A program made the translations under genes and the position numbers. A model generated the notes under the pieces. That model made no database searches. It saw only the letters and a program-made list of their open reading frames with translations, and was not told the DNA's origin. From Pseudomonas lurida (lineage in GTDB: Bacteria; Pseudomonadota; Gammaproteobacteria; Pseudomonadales; Pseudomonadaceae), in assembly GCF_013522705.1 (NCBI RefSeq), contig NZ_JAAMRE010000031.1, forward strand, positions 22,614 through 86,613: DNA of 64,000 bases, in the 5' to 3' direction. This document shows positions 8,169-16,785 of the stretch, one piece after another; position 1 is the first letter of the stretch, and each line of letters starts with the position of its first letter.

Positions 8169-9500
8169 TTACTTGACCACCGGTGCAGGACCTTCGGCCA
8201 CGCCCAGGTCATCGAGTTCACGGGATTCGGAAATACCGGTACCGCCCGACGCCAGCTCGCTCTGCAGTTTATCGGTGTCCAGTTCCTTGACCCACTTGGC
8301 CACGACGATGGTAGCCACGGCGTTACCCACCAGGTTGGTCAGCGCACGGGCTTCGGACATGAAGCGGTCGATGCCCAGGATCAGCGCCAGACCGGCGACC
8401 GGCAGGTGGCCGACAGCCGACAGGGTCGCCGCCAGGACGATGAAGCCGCTGCCGGTCACGCCCGCAGCACCCTTGGAAGACAGCAGCAGCACCAGCAGCA
8501 GGGTGATCTGGTGGGTGATATCCATGTGGGTGTCGGTCGCTTGGGCGATGAACACGGCGGCCATGGTCAGGTAGATCGAGGTACCGTCGAGGTTGAAGGA
8601 GTAGCCGGTCGGGATCACCAGACCGACTACGGATTTCTTCGCGCCAAGACGCTCCATCTTGATCAGCATGCGTGGCAGCGCGGATTCGGAGGAGGACGTA
8701 CCCAGAACGATCAGCAGCTCTTCACGGATGTAGCGGATCAATTTCAGCACGCTGAAACCGTGGGCGCGGCAGATGGCGCCCAGCACCACGACCACAAACA
8801 GCACACAGGTGATGTAGAAGCAGATCATCAGCTGGCCCAGTTGCACCAGCGAACCCACACCGTAGGCACCGATGGTGAACGCCATGGCGCCCAGGGCACC
8901 GATCGGCGCGAGCTTCATGATCATATTGATGATGTTGAACATCACGTGGGCGAAGCGATCGATGAAGTCCAGCACCGGTTTGCCGTAGGCACCCAGGCGG
9001 TGCAGGGCAAAGCCGAAGATGACCGAGAACATCAATACTTGCAGGATGTCGCCGTTGGCGAAGGCGCCGACGATGGTGTTCGGGATGACGTTGAGGATAA
9101 AGCCAACCACGCTCTGGTCTGCACCGGCGGTCACGTAGGCCGCGACTTTAGAAGCGTCCAGGGTGGCTACGTCGATGTGCATGCCGGCACCCGGCTGCAC
9201 CACGTTCACCACCACCAGACCGATCAGCAGGGCAATCGTGGAGACGATTTCAAAGTAGAGCAGCGCGTAGCCGCCGGTCTTGCCCACCGATTTCATGCTC
9301 TGCATGCCGGCGATGCCGCTGACAACGGTACAGAAGATGATCGGGGCGATGACCATTTTGATCAGTTTGATGAACCCGTCACCCAGTGGCTTGAGGGCCA
9401 CGCCGGTCTGCGGGTAGAAGTGACCGAGCAAGATACCGATAACGATTGCAACGATCACCTGGAAATACAGGGATTTGTAGAGTGGCTGACGAGTCGTCAT
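8169..9500 (-). CDS. dctA: C4-dicarboxylate/proton symporter DctA
   Basis: The 443-residue inner-membrane DAACS-family carrier starts MTTRQPLYKSLYFQVI. An in-frame ATG farther upstream would add 18 residues unlike the family. Multiple hydrophobic helices are evident. The serine-rich reentrant loop (GTSSSESALP) and the ligand-site segments GYSFNLDGTSIY and SSKGAAGVTGSGF are the family hallmarks. It takes up succinate, fumarate and malate. The upstream sequence has a near-perfect sigma-54 promoter and tandem dyads, which fits the known DctB/DctD plus RpoN control of dctA. The AraC gene is divergent. Confidence 0.96.
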   Translation of the reverse strand: MTTRQPLYKSLYFQVIVAIVIGILLGHFYPQTGVALKPLGDGFIKLIKMVIAPIIFCTVVSGIAGMQSMKSVGKTGGYALLYFEIVSTIALLIGLVVVNVVQPGAGMHIDVATLDASKVAAYVTAGADQSVVGFILNVIPNTIVGAFANGDILQVLMFSVIFGFALHRLGAYGKPVLDFIDRFAHVMFNIINMIMKLAPIGALGAMAFTIGAYGVGSLVQLGQLMICFYITCVLFVVVVLGAICRAHGFSVLKLIRYIREELLIVLGTSSSESALPRMLIKMERLGAKKSVVGLVIPTGYSFNLDGTSIYLTMAAVFIAQATDTHMDITHQITLLLVLLLSSKGAAGVTGSGFIVLAATLSAVGHLPVAGLALILGIDRFMSEARALTNLVGNAVATIVVAKWVKELDTDKLQSELASGGTGISESRELDDLGVAEGPAPVVK

Positions 9501-9643
9501 TGCAAAATTCCTCAAACGTCCCGTGTGGCAAATATCCGCCATTGCCCACGACACTTGAATTGCGAACCCTCCTGCACTGGAGGGATTTGTTGTTTGTGAG
9601 GGCAGTGGGATAAATCTTTCACTGCCTTACCTGTCGACCTATC

Positions 9644-9658
9644 GCAAACGCCGTGCCA
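9644..9658 (-). promoter_or_regulatory. Sigma-54 promoter of dctA
   Basis: The minus strand reads TGGCACGGCGTTTGC, matching the -24/-12 consensus TGGCACG-N4-TTGC with correct spacing. Transcription should begin near 9632, leaving a leader of about 130 nt before dctA. Confidence 0.85.
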
Positions 9659-9735
9659 CTTTGCATAAATCCGCTGAAGGCCTTTAGACACCGGGGCCGG
9701 CGGTTTCAAGCCGCCACCAACGCAGATCAATACGT

Positions 9736-9790
9736 GGCGGTTTTCCGCCGCACCGCTCTACAGTGCCCTGCAATTTGGCGGATATCCGCC
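9736..9790. promoter_or_regulatory. Tandem GGCGG-N4-CCGCC dyads, probable enhancer sites (DctD?)
   Basis: GGCGGTTTTCCGCC (9736-9749) and the perfect palindrome GGCGGATATCCGCC (9777-9790) are centred about 110 and 150 bp upstream of the expected dctA start. That is the usual range for sigma-54 enhancers. A looser dyad with a 10-bp spacer follows at 9806-9825, next to the AraC gene. The core resembles rhizobial DctD sites as I remember them; the regulator assignment is inference. Confidence 0.55.
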
Positions 9791-9847
9791 TTGCCGCGCC
9801 CGCCGGGCGGTGGCTACCATCCGCCACTCCATGGACGAGGGCCCCGC

Positions 9848-10846
9848 ATGCGTGAACGAACCATTGCCAGCCACTTTGCCCGCGCCGCTCTGGGGGGTGC
9901 GCGTCGGGCCGGTCATGACTATTCGGCCCTGCTGCAGCAGGTGGGCATCCCTCAGGAACTGTTGACCGAACCCCGCGCCCGCATCGCGCCGGAGCAATTT
10001 ACCCGGCTGTTGCAAATGCTCTGGCTGGCGCTGGACGACGAATACCTGGGGTTCGCCGATGGCCCCAGCAAACGCGGCACCTTCGCCATGATGTGCCACG
10101 CGTTGATCCACTGCCGCACCCTGGAGAAGGCTCTGGAACGCGGCTTACTGTTTTATAGCTTATTCCCGCAGGGCCCGCGTTGGCAGCTGACGCGCGAGGG
10201 CGAAATGGCGCGCCTGAGCCTGGACCATTCGCAACTCTGGGACCCGGACCACTTCCTCAGCGAGTGCCTGCTTGTGATCTGGCACCGCCTGGGCAGTTGG
10301 CTGATCGGCCAGCGTATCCGATTGCACCAGGCCACCTTCGCCTACCCCAGGCCGCCCCATGCCAGCGAATACGACCTGCTGTTCCCCTGCACCCAGGTGT
10401 TCGGTGCACCGCACAGCAGCCTGGTGTTTCCGGTGCGCTACCTGAGCCTGCCGTTGCTGCAGGACGAGCGCACCCTCAAGCATTTCCTCGCGCGCTCCCC
10501 GGCCGACCTGTTATCGCGCCCGGATGAAGGCGACAGCCTGAGCAGCCAGTTGCGCCGCCTGCTGAGCCGCGACCGCACGCCCTGGCCCGACCTGGAAGCG
10601 GTCGCCCAGCATCTGCATATCAGCCCGCAAACCCTGCGCCGGCACCTGCGCGAAGAAGGCACCAGTTTCCAGGCGCTCAAGGATGAATTGCGGCGGGACA
10701 TCGCCATCTACCACCTGGGGCGGGCGGATCTGTCCTTGCAGCAGATCGCCGAGCAGTTGGGTTTTTCAGAACCGTCGGCGTTTCATCGGGCGTTCAAGAA
10801 GTGGACGGGGCTGACACCGGGCGCCTATCGGGCGCAGGAGAGCTAG
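9848..10846 (+). CDS. AraC-family transcriptional regulator
   Basis: The 332-residue protein starts MRERTIASHFARAALG. In-frame codons upstream to 9653 encode unconvincing sequence that crosses the regulatory dyads. The N-terminal 200 residues resemble the arabinose-binding-like domain of OruR/ArgR-unrelated AraC proteins. The last 100 residues hold the double HTH (LEAVAQHLHISPQTLRRHL and LSLQQIAEQLGFSEPSAFHRAFKKWTG). It is divergent from dctA, with possible operators between, so control of dctA or of itself is plausible but unproven. Confidence 0.88.
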   Translation: MRERTIASHFARAALGGARRAGHDYSALLQQVGIPQELLTEPRARIAPEQFTRLLQMLWLALDDEYLGFADGPSKRGTFAMMCHALIHCRTLEKALERGLLFYSLFPQGPRWQLTREGEMARLSLDHSQLWDPDHFLSECLLVIWHRLGSWLIGQRIRLHQATFAYPRPPHASEYDLLFPCTQVFGAPHSSLVFPVRYLSLPLLQDERTLKHFLARSPADLLSRPDEGDSLSSQLRRLLSRDRTPWPDLEAVAQHLHISPQTLRRHLREEGTSFQALKDELRRDIAIYHLGRADLSLQQIAEQLGFSEPSAFHRAFKKWTGLTPGAYRAQES

Positions 10847-10931
10847 CACTGCGTCATGTGTGAGGACCTCATCGGGGGCTTGCTATGGTGAGCGGGCTTG
10901 CCCCGTGCATGGCCAGCCCAGCCACTGAAGA

Positions 10932-12278
10932 TCACACGGCGGGGAAGTGAATCCTGAACGCCGCGCCGCCCAGGGGTGAATCGTCCAGGGTCAGCCGCGC
11001 ACCGTAGCTTTCGATAATGTCCTTGACCACCGCCAGGCCGATGCCCTGCCCAGGATGCTGGCGGTCCAGGCGCTCTCCGCGTTGCAGGATGCGCGCCCGC
11101 TGGTCCGGCGGCACACCGGGGCCATCGTCTTCGATGCACAGTTCCGTGCCGTCTTCGTTTTCGATCAGGCTGATGCGCACCTGGCTCAGGCACAGGCGGT
11201 AGGCGTTCTCCAACAGATTGCCGAGCAACTCGAGCAAGGCCCCCTTCTCGATGGGCACGTCGCACGCCTGGGGCAACTGGAAGGAGACCGTCACTGCTTT
11301 GTCGCGGTACACCTTGCCCAATGTGTCGCACAGGCTCTGGACCACCGGTTCCAGGCGCACCTGATGGCGCACCAGGCCGCTCTTGCGCAGGCTGGCACGC
11401 TGCAGCTGGTAGCTGATCTGCTGGCTCATGCGTTCGATCTGCGTTTGCAGTACCCGGGCCTGATCGCGGTCTTCTGGGCGCTGGGCCATGTCTTCGCTCA
11501 CACCCTGCAACACCGCGAGCGGGGTTTTCAGGCTGTGAGCCAGGTCGTCGAGGGAATCGCGGTAACGCGTGCGTTGTTCGCGCTCGCTGTGCAACAAACG
11601 GTTCAGGGAACCGGTCAGACGCAGCAGTTCGCGGGGATGCTGTTCGGACAGGCTTTCGCGGGTACCGCCTTCGATCTGGTCCAGTTCCTGGCTCAACCGC
11701 CGCAACGCCTGCAGGCCCCAGGTCAGGCCCAGCCACAGCAGAGTCAGCAGCACCAGCAACGCCGCGCCGAAGCCCAGGTAGAGGTTTTCGCGCAGACCTT
11801 CGAGGGTCAACTGGTATTCGCGCACCGGTTGTAGGGCGACGATACTGAATGCCGCGCTCTTGCCGCCGAGCAGCTTGACCTCGACGTCATACACGAAGAA
11901 TTCCTGGCCATTGGCCTCGCGAATCCTTGCAAACTCGTTGCCGCGCCCGTCATAGCGCGGTTTGTAATTGATGTTTTCTTCGCGGGTCGCGCGCGAGCGC
12001 CACACCAGGTGCCCTTCGCGGTCGTAGATATAACCCAGCAGCCGGCTGTCGGCGAGGTTGAAGCGTTCATCCGGCAGTTGCGCCGGCATCAGCAAGTGGT
12101 TGTTTTCCACCCGCGCGGCGGAGATCAGCGTGGTCACATCCGACGCCAGGCGCTGCTCGATGGAATCCTGCAACGCCAGGCTGAACGCACCTTGCATCGC
12201 CGGCAGCAGGCCGAGCATAAACAGCACGGCCAGGGTGGCGGCCGCCAGCATCAGTCTCACACGTAACGAGCGAATCAA
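10932..12278 (-). CDS. phoQ: Sensor histidine kinase PhoQ
   Basis: The 448-residue sensor has TM1 at about 11-35, a periplasmic domain to about 165, TM2 at about 167-189, a HAMP-like linker, the phospho-acceptor His248 (LAHSLKTPL), an N box (LGNLLENAYRL) and G boxes (EDDGPGVP, GQGIGLAVV). It is paired with phoP by a 4-bp ATGA overlap. In pseudomonads PhoQ senses low Mg2+ and cationic peptides and phosphorylates PhoP, affecting lipid A modification and membrane protection. The identification leans on the very PhoP-like partner. Confidence 0.87.
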   Translation of the reverse strand: MIRSLRVRLMLAAATLAVLFMLGLLPAMQGAFSLALQDSIEQRLASDVTTLISAARVENNHLLMPAQLPDERFNLADSRLLGYIYDREGHLVWRSRATREENINYKPRYDGRGNEFARIREANGQEFFVYDVEVKLLGGKSAAFSIVALQPVREYQLTLEGLRENLYLGFGAALLVLLTLLWLGLTWGLQALRRLSQELDQIEGGTRESLSEQHPRELLRLTGSLNRLLHSEREQRTRYRDSLDDLAHSLKTPLAVLQGVSEDMAQRPEDRDQARVLQTQIERMSQQISYQLQRASLRKSGLVRHQVRLEPVVQSLCDTLGKVYRDKAVTVSFQLPQACDVPIEKGALLELLGNLLENAYRLCLSQVRISLIENEDGTELCIEDDGPGVPPDQRARILQRGERLDRQHPGQGIGLAVVKDIIESYGARLTLDDSPLGGAAFRIHFPAV

Positions 12279-12952
12279 CGGCAGCGCTCATTAAACAGAT
12301 AGCCCAGGCCACGCACGGTGTCGATCGGCTTGAACCCGGCCGGGCCTTCCAGTTTGCGGCGCAGACGACCGACCAGCACTTCGATGACATTCGGGTCGCG
12401 CTCGTCATCATCCGGGTAGAGCTGTTCCATCAGGCGGTCCTTGGCGACCACTTGCTGGTGATGGCGCATCAGGTATTCGAGGATGCGGTATTCGTAGGCG
12501 GTCAGCGCCAAGGGCTGTTCGTCGAGGGACGCCTGCTTGCGGTTGATGTCCAGCAGCAACGGCCCGGCGACGATGGTGGACTGGGTAAACCCGCTGGAGC
12601 GGCGCAACAGTGCGTTCATGCGGGCTTCCAACTCTTCGAACTGGAACGGCTTGACCACATAGTCGTCGGCGCCGGCGGCCAGGCCTTCGACCTTGTCCTG
12701 CCAGTTGCCGCGCGCGGTGAGGATCAGAATCGGGAACGTCTTGCCCTTGGCGCGCAACTGGCGGATCAGGTCCAGGCCGCCCATGCCCGGCAGGCCCAGG
12801 TCGACGATGGCCAGGTCGTGATTGAACTGGCCGGTCTGGTACAAGGCCTCCTCGGCATTGGCCACGGCCTCAACCACATGGCCGCTGTCGGTCAGGCGGG
12901 TAAACAGGTGATGGCGCAGCAGCGCCTCATCTTCCACCACCAGCAATTTCAT
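12275..12952 (-). CDS. phoP: Response regulator PhoP (OmpR family)
   Basis: The 225-residue regulator starts MKLLVVEDEALLRHHL. An ATG four codons upstream lacks a reason to be used. The receiver domain has the phospho-acceptor Asp in LAIVDLGLPG and the lysine in DDYVVKPF. The C-terminal winged helix includes ALTAYEYRILEYLM and EVLVGRLRRKLE. The sequence closely recalls P. aeruginosa PhoP. It follows a small secreted-protein gene by 18 bp and overlaps phoQ, so the three probably form one operon. The promoter carries four GTTCAG repeats that may be the PhoP target. Confidence 0.92.
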   Translation of the reverse strand: MKLLVVEDEALLRHHLFTRLTDSGHVVEAVANAEEALYQTGQFNHDLAIVDLGLPGMGGLDLIRQLRAKGKTFPILILTARGNWQDKVEGLAAGADDYVVKPFQFEELEARMNALLRRSSGFTQSTIVAGPLLLDINRKQASLDEQPLALTAYEYRILEYLMRHHQQVVAKDRLMEQLYPDDDERDPNVIEVLVGRLRRKLEGPAGFKPIDTVRGLGYLFNERCR

Positions 12953-12970
12953 AGGGCTCTCCAAAGCGTA

Positions 12971-13279
12971 TCAACTGTCCGACTGGGTGACATCATAGCG
13001 GCCCTGCAGGTCTTGCGGGCGCAGTTTGATGCCATTGAATTGACCGGTCAGCTGCGCATAACCGACGCGGTAGGCTGGCTGCGGGGTCGTCGCGCCCAAG
13101 GCCTGGCCCCACGGCGAGGTCTGGCTGCCCGCTTCTTCGAAGCTCACACGATGGATCAGGTTACTGGGCTTTCTGGTTTTCTCCCTGCCGAATTCGGCGA
13201 AGGCGCCCTCCGACGCCTGCGCTCCGGCAGCGGCACTCAGCAGGGTCAAGGCCAGCATCAGCTTTTTGATCGCAGTCAT
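12971..13279 (-). CDS. Small secreted protein of unknown function upstream of phoP
   Basis: The 102-residue product has a clear signal peptide (MTAIKKLMLALTLLSAAAGAQA, cleavage near 22) and a polar mature part of about 80 residues. There are no cysteines and no family I recognise. It occupies the place that oprH takes in the P. aeruginosa oprH-phoP-phoQ operon but has no beta-barrel-like sequence. Lying 18 bp before phoP and behind the GTTCAG repeats, it is probably co-regulated with the system. A periplasmic accessory or modulator of PhoQ is one speculative role. Confidence 0.72.
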   Translation of the reverse strand: MTAIKKLMLALTLLSAAAGAQASEGAFAEFGREKTRKPSNLIHRVSFEEAGSQTSPWGQALGATTPQPAYRVGYAQLTGQFNGIKLRPQDLQGRYDVTQSDS

Positions 13280-13329
13280 GGTGTTACCTCATACGCGTTT
13301 GGCTGTCCGGCCAGACTACGCAGGCGCCC

Positions 13330-13368
13330 CTGAACTCCCCCTGAACAGGCTCTGAACCTGGCCTGAAC
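13330..13368 (-). promoter_or_regulatory. Four GTTCAG direct repeats with 11-bp period (response-regulator site)
   Basis: On the minus strand GTTCAG occurs at 13368, 13357, 13346 and 13335, exactly 11 bp apart. A possible -10 (TAGTCT, 13319-13314) lies 11 bp beyond the last copy. One-turn direct repeats in place of a -35 are typical of PhoP/PmrA-type OmpR-family binding. They precede the small-protein-phoP-phoQ operon, suggesting autoregulation. Confidence 0.65.
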
Positions 13369-13415
13369 CGGCGCGGGCTATCCTGTGAGACGGCAACTGG
13401 GCAAAATACCGCCCC

Positions 13416-14141
13416 ATGAATCTCCTACCCGCTTGCTGCACTCCGCTCGACGCCCGCTGGCCCCTGCCCGATCCACTGGCGGGCACGGTGTTGCTCAGCA
13501 CCCGTTTCGATCCCGCGATGCTGGCGGTGGACGATTTTCAACGCTGCGCCGTGCCGCCACCGGCGAGCATCCAGCGTTCGGTCGCCAAGCGTCAGGCCGA
13601 ATTCCTGGCCGGCCGCGTGTGCGCCCGCGCCGCCCTGCACCAGCTCGGTCATCCCGATTGCATCCCGGCGATCGGCGCAGATCGCGCGCCGGTTTGGCCC
13701 CCCTCTATCAGCGGTTCCATCACCCACAGCACCGGGCACGCCGCCGCAATTGTCGGGCACACGGCGCAATGGCGCGGCCTGGGCATGGACCTGGAAAATT
13801 TGCTGAGTGCCGAACGGGCGCAACGCCTGGCCGGGGAGATTCTGACCGCCGATGAACAGCAACGCATGGCCAGACTCAAGCCAGAGCAGGTCGCGCTGCT
13901 GGTGACACTGACGTTTTCGCTCAAGGAAAGCCTGTTCAAGGCGCTCTACCCGCTCGTGCACAAGCGCTTTTACTTTGAGCATGCCGAGCTGCTGGAGTGG
14001 TCTGACACAGGCCATGCACGCCTGCGGTTGCTCACGGACCTGTCCCACGAATGGTGCCAGGGTACGGAGCTGCAAGGCCAGTTCGCACTGGACGACGGTC
14101 AGTTGCTGAGCCTGGTGGCCGTGCAGGCCCAGGCGTGCTGA
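13416..14141 (+). CDS. 4'-phosphopantetheinyl transferase (EntD/PcpS-like)
   Basis: The 241-residue Sfp-superfamily enzyme carries the Mg2+-binding GMDLENLL near 130 and the FSLKESLFKALYP signature near 170. An EntD-like N-terminal part contains SITHSTGHAAAIV. It transfers phosphopantetheine from CoA to carrier proteins of fatty acid, siderophore and other synthases; pseudomonads often have one broad-specificity enzyme of this type (PcpS). Its stop codon directly abuts the stop of the convergent sensor kinase gene with no gap. Confidence 0.92.
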   Translation: MNLLPACCTPLDARWPLPDPLAGTVLLSTRFDPAMLAVDDFQRCAVPPPASIQRSVAKRQAEFLAGRVCARAALHQLGHPDCIPAIGADRAPVWPPSISGSITHSTGHAAAIVGHTAQWRGLGMDLENLLSAERAQRLAGEILTADEQQRMARLKPEQVALLVTLTFSLKESLFKALYPLVHKRFYFEHAELLEWSDTGHARLRLLTDLSHEWCQGTELQGQFALDDGQLLSLVAVQAQAC

Positions 14142-15758
14142 TCAGTGCGCGTGCTTATCCTGGTCCCTCGGCCAGCTCAGGCTGAAACACGCGCCGCCCA
14201 GGTTGTTGCTTTTGCTGATCAACGCTCGCCCGCCGTGCCAATAAATGATGCGCCGCACGATCGACAAGCCCAGCCCATGCCCGCCGGAAGCGCGGGTGCG
14301 GCTGTCGTCCAGGCGCAGGAACGGCGTGAAGATGCGCTCCCAGGCGCTTTCCGGTACGCCGGGGCCGTCATCTTCCACGTCGATACGGCAGCGTACCTGC
14401 CCCACCTGATAACTGATCAACACTTGGCTGCGGGCGTGACGCATGGCGTTGGTCACCAGATTCTGCAGCGCGCGGTGCAGGTAGCGCGGCTCGGCATCGA
14501 CCCGGGCGCCGTCCCAAACGGCCGATGACAGGCAAATGCCGCGACTGACGACGATAGTCGGGCGCAGTGGCGATAATTCGCCGATCACCTGATCGAGCAG
14601 CCCATCCAGGTCCACGCGCTGGAAATTCAGCTCCGGCGACCCCTGCTCCAGTCGCGCGTAGGTCAGCATTTCATCCACCAGGCCGTCCAGATCCTGGATA
14701 TCACTGTCCATGCCCTCCAGGTATTTGCGGCGCGCTTCAGACGTAGCGGCCTCGCCAAGCATCTCCAGGCCAAAGCGCAGGCGCGCCACCGGCGTGCGCA
14801 GCTCATGGGACACCGCACGCACCAGTTCGCGCTGGATCGCCAGCAACTGCTGCAAGTGCTCGGCCATGCCATTAAAGGCCGCCGCCAGACGCCCGACCGA
14901 GTCCGCGCCCCGGGCCGGCACACGCACATGCAGGTTGCCCTTGGCGATACGCGTGGCGGCGGCTTCCAACCCTTTGAGCCGACGTTCCAGCTGGCGCACC
15001 AGGAAATACACGATCAGGCCGATCAGGGTCAGGCCGATCAAGGCGATCAGGATCAGCCATTGCGCCGGATACGGGTTCATCTGGTACAGCGGGCCGATCT
15101 CCAACACCCACGGCGTGCCGACCATGCCGGCAAACACACGGATCGAGTCGCCGCCCTTGCCCAGCGCCATCACCGTATCGCCCTCGGAGACGCGCCGGCG
15201 CTGGTCGTCATCCATGTCGGCCTGGTCCAGGGTCATCAGGCGCATGTCGAAGCCAAAGCCTTTGGTCTCCTTTATAGCCGCCAGCCGTTGAGGCTGTTCC
15301 GCCACGGGATAGCGCACCAGTTCGTCGGACAGCAGGTAAATCGTCGCGCGCGCCAACTGTTCGCTGATTTGCTGCACTTCGCCGGTCAGTACCAGTTGTT
15401 CCTGCTCGCTGACTAACCGCACCACCCGCGCCGCATGCGGGCCGGTCTGTTGCACCAGCACCTGGCCGCGCTGCAGGCTGGTGCGCTGGCCCAGGTCCAG
15501 GCGGGCGTCGGCGAAGGTGCGCAACTCCAGCGGTATGCCGAGTAAACGCTCCCACACCGCCAGGGCGCGCTGGCGTTCGATGCGGTTCATGGGCTGAAGG
15601 TTGTCGCCCATCAGGGCAAATGTGCCGTGGGCCAGGCGCTCGCGGTATTGGTCGCTGCGCACCTCGTTGAGCAGGTGCAAGGCAAGCACGCCGAGCAGCG
15701 CCACCAGGATCAGTGCGGCACACATACCGCCATAGATGCGCAGGAAGATTGAGTTCAC
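14142..15758 (-). CDS. Sensor histidine kinase, RstB-like
   Basis: The 538-residue kinase has TM1 at about 8-30, a periplasmic domain of about 200 residues and TM2 at about 234-255. A HAMP domain spans about 255-305. His318 is in RAVSHELRTPVARLRF, followed by NLVTNAMRHA, DDGPGVP and GHGLGLSIVRRI. It pairs with the response regulator upstream (4-bp overlap). Architecture and position next to nrdA match the uncharacterised RstAB-like pair in other pseudomonads. The stimulus is unknown. Confidence 0.88.
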   Translation of the reverse strand: MNSIFLRIYGGMCAALILVALLGVLALHLLNEVRSDQYRERLAHGTFALMGDNLQPMNRIERQRALAVWERLLGIPLELRTFADARLDLGQRTSLQRGQVLVQQTGPHAARVVRLVSEQEQLVLTGEVQQISEQLARATIYLLSDELVRYPVAEQPQRLAAIKETKGFGFDMRLMTLDQADMDDDQRRRVSEGDTVMALGKGGDSIRVFAGMVGTPWVLEIGPLYQMNPYPAQWLILIALIGLTLIGLIVYFLVRQLERRLKGLEAAATRIAKGNLHVRVPARGADSVGRLAAAFNGMAEHLQQLLAIQRELVRAVSHELRTPVARLRFGLEMLGEAATSEARRKYLEGMDSDIQDLDGLVDEMLTYARLEQGSPELNFQRVDLDGLLDQVIGELSPLRPTIVVSRGICLSSAVWDGARVDAEPRYLHRALQNLVTNAMRHARSQVLISYQVGQVRCRIDVEDDGPGVPESAWERIFTPFLRLDDSRTRASGGHGLGLSIVRRIIYWHGGRALISKSNNLGGACFSLSWPRDQDKHAH

Positions 15759-16480
15759 AGCTGCAGGTCGACGGCGGCTTCGGGGACGAACAGGTAGCCT
15801 TTGCTGCGGATGGTCTTGATCAGGCGCGGGTGGATCGGGTCGTCACCGATTTTAGGGCGAATGCGCGAGATGCGCACATCAATGGAGCGGTCCTGACCGT
15901 CGTAGCCGACGCCGCGCAGGGCGATAAAGATTTCTTCGCGGGACAGAATGCGCCCGGCATTCGCGACCAATAGCCACAGCAGGTCGAATTCGGCGCTGGT
16001 CAGTTCGATACCGGCGTCATGCAGCCACGCCTCACGCAACGCGCTGTCCACCACCAGCGGGCCGAATTGCAGGCGCCGCTCAAGCGCCAAGGCCTGCGCT
16101 TGCGCCGGCTCGCTGCGGCGCAACAGCGCCTGGATCCGTGCCAGCAGCAGGCGCGGGCGTACCGGTTTGCACACATAATCGTCGGCCCCCAGGTCCAGGC
16201 CCAGCACCTGGTCCATATCGTCGGTGCGCGCGGTGAGCATCAGGATGACGCCGTCGTAGCGCTCACGCACCTTGCGACAGATGCTCAGGCCGTCTTCGCC
16301 GGGCAGCATCAGGTCGAGGATCACCAGGTCCGGCTGCTCGCGGATGATGCGCTCAGCCGCCAGCGCCCCATTGCCTTCCACTGCGACCCGCAGACCGTTG
16401 CTTTGCAGGTAATCGCGCGTCAGCTCGGCCAGTCGCTCGTCGTCCTCGACGATCAGTATGTGCCAGGCGTCGTGCTCCAT
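15755..16480 (-). CDS. OmpR-family response regulator, RstA-like
   Basis: The 241-residue protein has a receiver domain with phospho-acceptor Asp in LVILDLMLPGEDG and Lys in DDYVCKPV. A winged-helix effector domain is identifiable by LTSAEFDLLWLLV and RSIDVRISRIRPKIG. It overlaps the kinase gene by 4 bp, so translation is coupled. It is divergent from nrdA across a 595-bp intergenic region. Its targets cannot be told from the sequence. Confidence 0.88.
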   Translation of the reverse strand: MEHDAWHILIVEDDERLAELTRDYLQSNGLRVAVEGNGALAAERIIREQPDLVILDLMLPGEDGLSICRKVRERYDGVILMLTARTDDMDQVLGLDLGADDYVCKPVRPRLLLARIQALLRRSEPAQAQALALERRLQFGPLVVDSALREAWLHDAGIELTSAEFDLLWLLVANAGRILSREEIFIALRGVGYDGQDRSIDVRISRIRPKIGDDPIHPRLIKTIRSKGYLFVPEAAVDLQL

Positions 16481-16503
16481 CAGCTACCTCGGTTGTATTT
16501 ATT

Positions 16504-16530
16504 ATTGGAGCGAGCGCGCTCGCGAAAAGC
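16504..16530. repeat. REP-type palindrome (GAGCGAGCGCGCTCGC)
   Basis: A short inverted repeat GGAGCGAGCGCGCTCGC lies just upstream of the RstA-like gene. It resembles the GAGCGAGCTCGCTCCCG element at 32321 and is a solitary REP of the kind scattered in P. fluorescens intergenic regions. Confidence 0.5.
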
Positions 16531-16785
16531 CCAGAGGCCCGCAAGCACGCGCCTTAAGTTGTCATGTGGCGCGGACAAACTAGCGCCGATTGTAGCCATG
16601 GGCCAGCCCTCAAACACAAGGCGGGAAATCCATTCGGTGATCGTGTTTTTTTGTGATAGGGTTCGCGCCCTTCGAAAAGGGCACCCTGGTTTTTTGGACG
16701 AAACATTTCATGACAAACGGTCCGACGCAGTGGTAACGCGGCCTACAAGACCATTGCACCTTTCATACACATTTTACCCACAGCG

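Noticed and set aside
9701..9715. Further GGCGG...CCGCC-like dyad in the dctA upstream region (9699-9715)
   Set aside because: The seven-base spacer and weaker symmetry do not match the two better dyads; kept out of the operator call.
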